From Bacteroidales bacterium (GTDB lineage Bacteria; Bacteroidota; Bacteroidia; Bacteroidales; Bacteroidaceae), in NCBI GenBank assembly GCA_012517855.1, contig JAAYUD010000104.1, positions 22,107 to 86,106 on the forward strand: 64,000 bases of DNA, written 5' to 3'. Position numbers and translations under genes: made by a program. Numbering within the stretch: position 1 is the first letter of the stretch; each line of letters opens with the position of its first letter. The notes under the pieces were generated by a model. It saw only the letters and a list, made by a program, of their open reading frames with translations. It had not been told where the DNA came from and searched no databases. This document shows positions 30,541 to 39,115 of this stretch, one piece after another.

Positions 30541-32478
30541 TTAATAACCTGGAGCCTGTACTAATTGAGAGTTACTATAGATCTCACTAGATTCGATAGG
30601 CAACAAATACATGCGATCGTTCCATTGAAATGGTTGATCTATCTTAACACGTTGATTAAATTGATCGAATGTCGGATTCAAAATTCCGTCGGCATTTAAC
30701 CCTTCGCGAGTACTAGCTCTCAAGAATTGCGGAGCCGTCACCCAACGACGTAAATCATAATAACGTTGATGTTCGTCGTAAAGTTCGACAAACCGATCGT
30801 TTCGAACCCAATCCATTAACGACATACCGCTATTTTTGATCATCGCATCGGTCAAATCCGGTACACCGGCACGTTCACGAATCGCATTCAAATCCTTCAA
30901 CGAATTGTCTTCATCACCCAATGCCGCATAGCATTCAGCTCTATCTAAATATAATTCACCTAAACGAATTACGGAAACTGCTATCGACCTCAAATTTCCA
31001 GGTTTACTAGCATCTGAAGTGGACCACACCAAATTTGGATCAATATATTTCTTCTCTACAAATCCGGTTACGGAACTGACAGCATATTTTGAAGGATTAT
31101 AACCGTTCGTATTAGCATCCCTCATGTGCAAAATCAAAGGACTCCCGTTGGCTAATTTAGAAGCATATTCCCCTCCATCGTAACCCAACCAGGCATAAAA
31201 GCGCGGTTCACGAAAATTACATAAATTTATCACATCGGTACGTCCTGAAATTCCAGCAGATTGAAGCCATTCGGACTTAGAAACGAAATTCGGATCATTC
31301 TCAGGCAACATACCATTATTCGTATAAAAATGTTCTATGACATACAAAGGTACAGAAAGAGCTGTTTGCGCAGGAAGTGATTTACCACTTACGGTAACGA
31401 AACCATGAGGTAACATACGCGTCCAATGGTACGGATCGTACCAATAACTGTCATAGTAAGTTTGCATAATTATCTCGTGATTACCGTCTGCTTCGGTTGT
31501 AGTATTCAAATAACGCATCAACATGACATGCTTCCTAAATGCAGAATCAGCATTGGCAATAGTAGGCAAAGGCATATTTTGATTTTCGCGATGTTGCTCG
31601 GAAGCCTTTACATCATACAAACTACGTTCACCTTCACCGATTGCTGCACTTATCGCATCATTACATGCATCCAAAGCACGTTGCCACTTTTTGACATCAT
31701 AAGTATGGCTAACCAACTCTTTACCATATTCCGGAGTTTCCCAATTTACATTTTTCCAATCCGGATAAGGAAATGAACCATTCCATAAAGGAGAAGCGGC
31801 ATATAATAACAAACGTGCTTTCAAAGCCTTACAAGCTACCGAAGTAGCACGACCTAATTCATTATCATCAACTGTAGCGGGCAGTCCTTTGGCAGCTTCA
31901 TCATACCATGACGCAATTGAATCCACACAACAATCAAAATGAGAGCGTCCCGGGATTTCATTTGCAGGCGTATTCTCACTATAATAATGCCCCATCAAAG
32001 GAATCGGACCATACGCCTCCAACAATAGGAAGTGGTAATATGCCCTTAAAAATATCGTTTCAGATATCCAACGAGTCATCTCTCCATCGGTAACATCACT
32101 CGGACGGTATTGATTCAATAATTGAATAAACTGGTTACATTTCCCAATGTTATCCCAAAATCGATCCCAGCGGTCACTAGCGGTAGCGCTCTCTGAAGTC
32201 GTACCTAATTGATTCCAAGAAACTACGGAGCCTTGCATGCCCCATGTACGCGGCCACACATATTCATCAACAGAAGTTTCAAATTCCGAATAGAAATAAG
32301 CTCTCCATAGTCCTTCATAATCGGAAAGACACCATTTAAGACATGTCGGCTCATCTTTAACCAAATCTGGTATATCAGCTGTTGCCGGAGGAACTACATT
32401 TAAATAATTACATGAAGTAAGGCAACAAACAGGAATCATAATTTTAGCAAAATTGATTATGGATTTTAATATTTTCAT
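30541..32478 (-). CDS. SusD/RagB-family glycan-binding lipoprotein
   Basis: A 645-residue outer-membrane lipoprotein (lipobox LTS-C23). It has the SusD layout: TPR-like helices (EYVWPRTWGM, FLRAYYHFLLLEAYGPIPL), the loop GELYLDRAECYAALGDEDNSLKDLNAIRERAGVPDL, and the C-terminal YDEHQRYYDLRRW with LLPIESSEIYSN. It forms the lid of the SusC channel and helps capture the glycan. It starts 20 bp after the susC stop. Ligand specificity cannot be read. Confidence 0.95.
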   Translation of the reverse strand: MKILKSIINFAKIMIPVCCLTSCNYLNVVPPATADIPDLVKDEPTCLKWCLSDYEGLWRAYFYSEFETSVDEYVWPRTWGMQGSVVSWNQLGTTSESATASDRWDRFWDNIGKCNQFIQLLNQYRPSDVTDGEMTRWISETIFLRAYYHFLLLEAYGPIPLMGHYYSENTPANEIPGRSHFDCCVDSIASWYDEAAKGLPATVDDNELGRATSVACKALKARLLLYAASPLWNGSFPYPDWKNVNWETPEYGKELVSHTYDVKKWQRALDACNDAISAAIGEGERSLYDVKASEQHRENQNMPLPTIANADSAFRKHVMLMRYLNTTTEADGNHEIIMQTYYDSYWYDPYHWTRMLPHGFVTVSGKSLPAQTALSVPLYVIEHFYTNNGMLPENDPNFVSKSEWLQSAGISGRTDVINLCNFREPRFYAWLGYDGGEYASKLANGSPLILHMRDANTNGYNPSKYAVSSVTGFVEKKYIDPNLVWSTSDASKPGNLRSIAVSVIRLGELYLDRAECYAALGDEDNSLKDLNAIRERAGVPDLTDAMIKNSGMSLMDWVRNDRFVELYDEHQRYYDLRRWVTAPQFLRASTREGLNADGILNPTFDQFNQRVKIDQPFQWNDRMYLLPIESSEIYSNSQLVQAPGY

Positions 32479-32498
32479 ATCATTTTTTTTTAATCATG

Positions 32499-35400
32499 TT
32501 AAAACTTTAATTGAGCACCAATATTAAACGTGCGTTGTAATGGATAAGAATTCCATGACAATTCCGGATCCCAAAGTTTAAATGGACTCCAAATGGCTAA
32601 ATTATCACCACTAAAATATAAACGGCAATGTGGGAAAGAATAACCTATTTCTAACGTTTTCCAACGTATAAAATTACCATTACGAGTCCAGAATGAACTA
32701 GAAACCGTATTATTGCCCGTATAAGTTCCATTCAATCCCAAACGCGGATACTGAGCCTTCTCATTAGGATTATCCACTGTCCAATGGTTATCTGCAATAA
32801 ATTTCATTACATTCTTGTTTCCATTACCCATTACAGCACCGAACGGAGACATATCGTTCATAATCATTATTGTACGTTTAGCCGATCCAGTAAAAAATAC
32901 ACCGAAGTCAAACTTACAATATGTAACATCTAAACCTAATCCGTATTGTAAACGAGGTGTCGACCCATAGGGAGAAATCATTGCCCTATCTTCAGAATTA
33001 ATGACACCGTCACCGTTTATATCACGATATTTAATATCTCCCGGCATTACGGTACTGCCAAAATTTGTTTGTGCCGAACTTGTTGCAATTTCATTATCAT
33101 CTTTAAATAAACCTTCAGCAATATAACCGTAAGTGGCACTTAAAGGTTTACCTTTCTGCAATTGCCAAGAATAGGGATAGTTCGGCTCATCTTTATTAAT
33201 GTATTTATTTTTGTTATAAGAAAAATTGCCACGGAATTCGAATGAAAAGTCCTTTTTGACTCGTTTTTTCCAATTGACACTCAATTCAAATCCTTCATTA
33301 TCTACTTTACCGATATTACTCCACGGAGTAAGAGGCCAATCTTTAGAGCTGGTGTACACATAGCCATAACCCAATACTTGCGGCCAAGTAGCACGTTGCA
33401 TTAAGATACGATCGCGTTTATCATGAAAATAATCAAATACCACATTTATTTCATTAAATAAATTCAAATCAACACCTATATCCATTTTTTTAACACGTTC
33501 CCAATGAGCATTCTCTACAGCATAAGCCTGCACGGCTCCTCCCCAATAAGCAGTATGTGCGGATCCAAACCATGCACCACGACCCACATTCGTACTAACA
33601 GCATTTACATACAAGAAATGCTGAACACCATCCTCATCCTCGCCTGTTTCACTATTACCGACCAATCCATAAGATCCTCTCAATTTAAGAAACCCTATAT
33701 ACTTAGAAACTGGTTTCCAAAAATCTTCACTACTAATGACCCACCCCAGAGACATAGCGGGGAAAAATTCAAAACGATGTCCACTAGCTAAACGCTCCGT
33801 ACCATCATAACCGAAATTAAATTCGGCCAAATACTTATTTTGATAATCATAAGTAACACGACCGGACCATCCTTGATTGCGAGACGGTAAAACGGAATTT
33901 CTGTATTCACGCATCATATACATCAATAACCCCGATACAGTATGCGGACCAAAAGATCGATTATAATTGATACGTCCGTCCAGATAAAACGTATTATCGC
34001 CGTAGCGAGTCGGATTGGCATCTTGAGTGATATAATCCTGACCGAGTTGCAATTGTGCCAAACTGTATGTCGTCGTACCAGTAACCGTACCGATAGGATC
34101 CCAACTACCGTCTTGAACACGATAAAAATAAGGAGTCATCGACTCGTTATAAGAGGTTATAAAATAGTTTTTCCAATTAACCAAAGCAGATACATTCAAA
34201 CCCTTTGTAATAAAGCTAAAATCTTGTGATAAATGCAAAGATGTGTTTATCGTACTGGTATTGTCTTGATTAAATGAACTTAACATATCAGCATAGGGAT
34301 TCGTACATAAAGTCGAACCACTCTGAAATGCATTACCGAAACGAATATGTTTATCTCCCTCTCGGGCAGGAAATGCTGCAGGGAATTCTACCGGAGATAC
34401 CGCGTAAGTGTCATAATATAATGAAGTAACATAAGACCCTGGACCCTTATCTTGGCCTATTTGAGTATTCATACGCAGATCTATATTCGTAGTAGGAGAT
34501 ACTTTATACGATATATTATCTTGAAATACATATCTCCATTGATTGATATTATTCTTAAACGGTCCGTTACTCGGAATACGTAATAATCCCGTATTATGAT
34601 TAGCTTGTAAACTCATATAATATGTAACACGAGAGCCGCCGCCTTGAATATTTACATTGACACGTTGATCCATATTCGAGTTTTTAAATAATAGTCCATA
34701 CCAATCTATATCTGGATATAAATACGAATTCACATGATTACGAGTGTTTTCAATATCAGTTGTAGAATATCTAGGAGTTGCATTAGGAGTACGCGCCAAA
34801 TCTGCTTCATTATACAATTCCATATACCGAGCTCCCTTTACAAGTTGTAATTTCTTAGTTGGTTTCAAATAAGAATCTTCAATCGTAACATGAATTTGAG
34901 CCTTGCTATTTTCAAATCCGCTTTTAGTAGTGATCAACATTACACCATTAGCACCGCGCGCTCCATAAATAGCCGTTGCAGACGCATCCTTTAAAATGGA
35001 AAAAGTTTCTATGGATTCTGCTGGAATATTATTCAAATCATTGGCAGAGATTTCAACATCATCCAGCAATATCAACGGGGTTGCACGTCCACCGAAAGTT
35101 CCGACACCACGAATATAAAAAGCGGAAGCCGATCCCGGTTCACCACTACCCGTCATAGAAATGACACCAGCTAATTGACCAGCAAAATTATTGGTTAATG
35201 AAGCACTTGGAGATCTCAATTCCAATCCTTTGACAGATGTAATGGCACCTGTTACAGAAACTTTTTTCTGCGTACCGGCACCTACAACAACAACTTCATT
35301 TAATACTTGATTATCGGATTCCATTTTAATATTTAATACACCTAAATCACCGACTAAAACATCCTTAGTTTTGTAACCGATATACGAAAATGCTACTTCC

Positions 35401-35954
35401 GATTCACTAGTTACATTAATTTGATATTCTCCGTTGATATCAGTAGTGGTACCATTTTTGGCACCTTTGATCTTAATGGAAACACCAATTAATGGGTCAT
35501 TATTATCTGCATCATAAACATGTCCCACCAACTTATGTTCAAGAGGTTTACGTTTACTTTTAGTAGAACGAGGCTTTTGTTCAACAGCCCTCGGAGATTT
35601 TTCTTTAATAAATATTTGGTTCCCATTAATAAAATAAGTACTATTAGTATTTTTTATAATCTCATCCATTATATTATTAATGGGTTGATTTTTTATATGA
35701 ATAGTAATTTTTCTATTCGCATCGAACGTATTCGATGAATAGAAAAAGATGTAACTACTCTTACTTTCAATTTCTGAAAGAACGTCACGAACAATTTTAT
35801 TACTAATTTTTAAAGTAAATAACTGCTTTTGGGTAGTGAGACTTTTGGCATACCCAATGTTTGTACTTAAGACAAGAATTAAAAAAAAACTTAATGCACT
35901 TAAAAAAAAACAATTATTAATAATTCTTGATTTGTAATTTTTTGTATTTGTCAT
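32499..35954 (-). CDS. SusC/RagA-family TonB-dependent glycan importer with STN domain
   Basis: A 1151-residue outer-membrane transporter. Domain order: signal peptide; STN domain (about 45-120), which in FecR-coupled systems passes the signal to the anti-sigma factor; carboxypeptidase-like domain (LVGHVYDADNNDPLIGVS, about 140-225); plug (LLDDVEISANDLNNIPAESIETFSILKDASATAIYGARGANG); and barrel to the C-terminal strand FNIGAQLKF. The ATG at 35954 directly abuts an antisense promoter box on the plus strand. With susD and fecR next to it, this is a sigma/anti-sigma type PUL. The cognate sigma factor is not adjacent. Confidence 0.96.
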   Translation of the reverse strand: MTNTKNYKSRIINNCFFLSALSFFLILVLSTNIGYAKSLTTQKQLFTLKISNKIVRDVLSEIESKSSYIFFYSSNTFDANRKITIHIKNQPINNIMDEIIKNTNSTYFINGNQIFIKEKSPRAVEQKPRSTKSKRKPLEHKLVGHVYDADNNDPLIGVSIKIKGAKNGTTTDINGEYQINVTSESEVAFSYIGYKTKDVLVGDLGVLNIKMESDNQVLNEVVVVGAGTQKKVSVTGAITSVKGLELRSPSASLTNNFAGQLAGVISMTGSGEPGSASAFYIRGVGTFGGRATPLILLDDVEISANDLNNIPAESIETFSILKDASATAIYGARGANGVMLITTKSGFENSKAQIHVTIEDSYLKPTKKLQLVKGARYMELYNEADLARTPNATPRYSTTDIENTRNHVNSYLYPDIDWYGLLFKNSNMDQRVNVNIQGGGSRVTYYMSLQANHNTGLLRIPSNGPFKNNINQWRYVFQDNISYKVSPTTNIDLRMNTQIGQDKGPGSYVTSLYYDTYAVSPVEFPAAFPAREGDKHIRFGNAFQSGSTLCTNPYADMLSSFNQDNTSTINTSLHLSQDFSFITKGLNVSALVNWKNYFITSYNESMTPYFYRVQDGSWDPIGTVTGTTTYSLAQLQLGQDYITQDANPTRYGDNTFYLDGRINYNRSFGPHTVSGLLMYMMREYRNSVLPSRNQGWSGRVTYDYQNKYLAEFNFGYDGTERLASGHRFEFFPAMSLGWVISSEDFWKPVSKYIGFLKLRGSYGLVGNSETGEDEDGVQHFLYVNAVSTNVGRGAWFGSAHTAYWGGAVQAYAVENAHWERVKKMDIGVDLNLFNEINVVFDYFHDKRDRILMQRATWPQVLGYGYVYTSSKDWPLTPWSNIGKVDNEGFELSVNWKKRVKKDFSFEFRGNFSYNKNKYINKDEPNYPYSWQLQKGKPLSATYGYIAEGLFKDDNEIATSSAQTNFGSTVMPGDIKYRDINGDGVINSEDRAMISPYGSTPRLQYGLGLDVTYCKFDFGVFFTGSAKRTIMIMNDMSPFGAVMGNGNKNVMKFIADNHWTVDNPNEKAQYPRLGLNGTYTGNNTVSSSFWTRNGNFIRWKTLEIGYSFPHCRLYFSGDNLAIWSPFKLWDPELSWNSYPLQRTFNIGAQLKF

Positions 35955-35961
35955 ACATTTG
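35932..35961 (+). promoter_or_regulatory. Antisense promoter at the susC start of PUL 1
   Basis: TTG (35932-35934), 19-bp gap, TACATTTG (35954-35961), a full Bacteroides consensus pointing away from susC. The first base of the -7 box is complementary to the first base of the susC ATG. Confidence 0.7.
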
Positions 35962-35966
35962 TAGAA

Positions 35967-36049
35967 TCTAAGGTTTAAAACTAAGGTTTATTATATTGTT
36001 CTAAATTTTAGAGGTAACCGGATAATATCGGAAGCATTATCCGGTTTTT
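35967..36049 (+). ncRNA. Predicted cis-antisense small RNA of PUL 1 (DonS-like)
   Basis: The antisense promoter predicts a start near 35967. The transcript would run about 83 nt and end at a stem AACCGGATAAT/ATTATCCGGTT (36016-36046) followed by TTTTT to 36049. It is complementary to the leader of the susC mRNA and contains no ORF. The same layout occurs in PUL 2. In B. fragilis an antisense RNA of this kind (DonS) represses a susC-like gene. Assignment here rests on promoter, terminator and position, not on RNA data. Confidence 0.65.
36016..36049 (+). terminator. Terminator of the PUL 1 antisense RNA
   Basis: An 11-bp perfect stem with a 9-base loop, ending in TTTTT on the plus strand only. 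On the susC strand the stem is preceded by A's and lacks a T-run, so it points antisense. Confidence 0.7.
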
Positions 36050-36100
36050 GTACATTTCTTTATGTTTTCATGGGCTTTGATTTTAAATTAAATATTTATT

Positions 36101-37267
36101 CTATTTTTGTACTACGTATGTACCATCATTTTTCTTTTGATATTTAACCGGTATTATTTCCGATATTTCCCTTAATAATTCCGATAAAGGCTGTTGCAAA
36201 TCAAATTTACCGGTACAATGAAGAGAAGCAATATCTCTTCCATACCTAATTTTAACCCCGTATGTTTGTATCAACTTATTTAATAATTGATCCATATTTT
36301 CATCATTGCAAGTATAAATATCTTCGATCCAAGCAATATATTTAGAAGCATCCACATTTCGTATTGATTCTCTTTTCTTCACATTCAAGCTATACATCTG
36401 ATTAGGCATTAACTTTTTGGTCGATTTATCATTTTCATCTTTCAAGGAGACGTTTACACGACCAGAGACCAATACTACTCTTGACGGCCATTCTTTGGAA
36501 TAAGCTGATACGTCGAATTTGGTACCTACTACTTTAACATTTAAATCATTCGTCCTAACAATAAACGGTTTCTTCATTTTATGAGAAACCTCTAAATATA
36601 CTTCACCATCCACATAGATCTCCCTTATCTTTCGATTCATTTTTACAGGGTACATTAATTTAGTACCCGATTTTATCCATATTTTCGTACCATCCACCAA
36701 AGTCAATATCCCTTTCTTACCATTCGGAACTATCAACTGGTTATACATGCTTCCTGAATGAATCGTTTTATTATCATTATCATTAATACGTATATTCCCA
36801 TTATTACCATACGTCACATTAATTTTCCTATCATTTAATATTATTCTGTTATTTCCAGATAACACTAATTCTATATTTTTACAATTCTGTTTTCCATTAA
36901 AATCTTCTATTGCAAGATTCCTAATACTGTTTTTTTCAGCAGAATTATTTATAGCAAACCATGCTCCTGTTACGATAAGAAATAAAGTAGCGGCAATCGA
37001 AGCATATATATATATTTTTTTTTCATGTCCTCGATGACGTATATTTTTAATAATATGAGAATTTTCCATTAAAATATTCATTTTCTTCAATGCCATATAG
37101 GGATTGAATTTAACTTGCTGAGACAAACTCCACGAATCATAATAAGTCAAAAAAATCTGCCGATTCTCCTCAGACTCTTTTAACCAAAAAGATAGTTTGT
37201 CTCTTTCAGACGATGTGGCTATTCCTTCTAAATAATTAAGGATAATTTGTTCTGTAGATTCTTCCAT
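36101..37267 (-). CDS. FecR-family anti-sigma factor
   Basis: A 388-residue inner-membrane regulator. The N-terminal cytoplasmic domain (1-80) binds an ECF sigma factor, one membrane helix spans about 85-106 (IYIYASIAATLFLIVTGAWFAI), and the periplasmic FecR domain (LIVPNGKKGILTLVDGTKIWI, VYLEVSHKMKKPFIV, VKVVGTKFDVSAY) is followed by the C-terminal STN-like domain that contacts the SusC STN. It is 146 bp upstream of susC. No sigma gene lies next to it; the upstream side is occupied by transposase remnants, so the cognate sigma is lost or elsewhere. Confidence 0.93.
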   Translation of the reverse strand: MEESTEQIILNYLEGIATSSERDKLSFWLKESEENRQIFLTYYDSWSLSQQVKFNPYMALKKMNILMENSHIIKNIRHRGHEKKIYIYASIAATLFLIVTGAWFAINNSAEKNSIRNLAIEDFNGKQNCKNIELVLSGNNRIILNDRKINVTYGNNGNIRINDNDNKTIHSGSMYNQLIVPNGKKGILTLVDGTKIWIKSGTKLMYPVKMNRKIREIYVDGEVYLEVSHKMKKPFIVRTNDLNVKVVGTKFDVSAYSKEWPSRVVLVSGRVNVSLKDENDKSTKKLMPNQMYSLNVKKRESIRNVDASKYIAWIEDIYTCNDENMDQLLNKLIQTYGVKIRYGRDIASLHCTGKFDLQQPLSELLREISEIIPVKYQKKNDGTYVVQK

Positions 37268-37379
37268 ATTATTAAACTTTGTTATTACAAGACTTCGTTA
37301 AATATTAGAATATAAATTACGCCACATAAGCAGCTATATCAATGAGATTTTTGGCAAGTTTAGCATTTAAAGTTCTGTT

Positions 37380-37990
37380 GGACTTAAAGCCAGACAGTTA
37401 AAAAATCTTTTAAGGGTTATATTGTCTGGTGATTGCTCTGATTTTAAGTTATGTTTGATCTATAAGTCCTATACCTATTATCTCCAAACCGTGTTTAACT
37501 TGACCGGCTCAACCCGACCAGAAAGGACCAACCCAAGAAATACAATTACCCGACTTGGATATGTAACTCGGATCAATAGCGATAGTTATCCAATCTTCCT
37601 GTTCAAATATCCTTTCGGACAACTTTAAATTATAGAAGATCCACTCGAACTTCTTTGAGAAATTTTGTCTGAAACACTCTTCACAATACGTGCTATAGTG
37701 TCCAAGCTGCATAAAATTGATCTTTCTCGGTATTATCATGTATAAATGAAGATTGTTTTAAAACTTTTGTTTAACTTCACAGTGTATCTTTTCAAGACAT
37801 CACTGCAGATATTTCTATATTAGTCGAGTGCATCTATATGTTCATTGTTATTATGCCTAAACAACATAATTTTGTTGATTTTCAGCAACTTGAACAATTA
37901 TTTTACACTAATTCGTGTTAATATAACTCATTGCATTTAGATCATTAATCAATTATTTAACGAGTATTCTTATTAATAAGACGATCTAAA
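37380..37990 (-). mobile_element. Degenerate transposase copy A (IS4-like)
   Basis: On the minus strand a short frame reads ITIAIDPSYISKSGNCISWVGPFWSG (a DDE transposase first-aspartate region), with matching upstream sequence to about 37990. The rest of the gene is missing. The whole segment is repeated, at an offset of about 1.1 kb, in copy B. It is clearly a dead insertion sequence left beside the FecR gene. Confidence 0.7.
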
Positions 37991-38107
37991 AGAGAACAAC
38001 CCTACTGAAAAAATAATATTTATTTAAGAATAATGATTCTTTGTAGAAATAGAATGATAACTTTATTATCGCATCAGATTTACTAAAAAAGGTAAAAGAT
38101 GTAGAAT

Positions 38108-38261
38108 CTAAGAAACTGTTTCGAATTCTTTTGACCTCTTTTTGGCGCATTTCTCGAGTTTGTTTCTCGATTTAGCTCGCTAAACCTTCGAAACAAATCC
38201 AATAAATTCGCTCAAAATAACCTCAAAAGACTTTCGATAAAAATTCAAAACAGCTTCTTCT
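38108..38261. repeat. 150-bp imperfect inverted repeat
   Basis: Left arm AGAAACTGTTTCGAATTC... (from 38108) and right arm ...AATTCAAAACAGCTTCTT (to about 38259) are diverged reverse complements over some 65 bp each, centred on TTTAGCTCGCTAAA. It lies exactly at the 3' end of transposase copy B, so it is probably the end region of that element. Confidence 0.6.
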
Positions 38262-39090
38262 ATTTGAGACGCCCTTTCTTTTCTGTTCTTTGTTCTTGAC
38301 TGAGGTACATCAGATTAGCATCATCGCGAAGGCGACTGACAAGATGAAAGTTCATTTCCTCTAAACCTTGGGCGAAAAGGTTCTTTGAAAAGAAAGCATC
38401 GGCAACGATGTAATCGGATACGGTGTGAAGTGGCTCTTTATATCTTTCGATAACTTTCAGATACCAATCGTTTAAAGTAAAGCAGAACCCATTAAGGGTT
38501 ATATTGTCGAAAGATTGTTCTACCTTTAAGATAATGCAATTATGTTTGTCGATATCTATAAGTCCTATGCCCATTATCTCCAAGCCGTATTTGACCTGAC
38601 CGGCGCAAACCCGACCAGAAATAACCAACCCAAGGAGTACATTTGCCCAACTTGGATATGTAACTCGGATCAATAGCGATCGCTTTTCGGTCTGACCGTT
38701 TGAAATATCTGTCAGCCAGATCCAGGTTATAGGACAGCCAATTAAATTTACGTGTACAGTTCTGCCTGAGGCATTACTCGCAGTGAGAACCATAACATTC
38801 CAATTAGATAAAATTGATCTTTCTTGGTACGACCATATATAAAAGCAGTATCTCGATAAAGACAATTTTAAAAGATTTGTTTAACTTTGCAGCGCTTCTT
38901 TTGAAGAAATCACTACAGATATCCATATATTGATCAAGTGCGTCTGATGTTTTCATCGTAACTATAGGTGGTTAAAGACCTTTAAGTTACTAAAAATAAG
39001 CTATTTGACCAATTATTTAGGCTAACTTTTGTTAATGTAATCAATTTATTTTCAACCAGTTAATTAATTACTTAACGAAGTATTGAACAT
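38260..39090 (-). pseudogene. Degenerate transposase copy B (IS4-like)
   Basis: A minus-strand frame (38260-38865) retains the second half of a DDE transposase: KYGLEIMGIGLIDIDKH, DWYLKVIERYKEPLHTVSDYIVADAFFSK, then FHLVSRLRDDANLMY. The part that should hold IAIDPSYISKSG is present in the DNA but in a different frame (IRVTYPSWANVLL), so the gene is frameshifted. The upstream leader to about 39090 matches copy A. Two decayed tandem copies of one IS lie between fecR of PUL 1 and the GH3 gene. Confidence 0.75.
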
Positions 39091-39115
39091 AGGAACTTAT
39101 AAATAAAAATAAACC

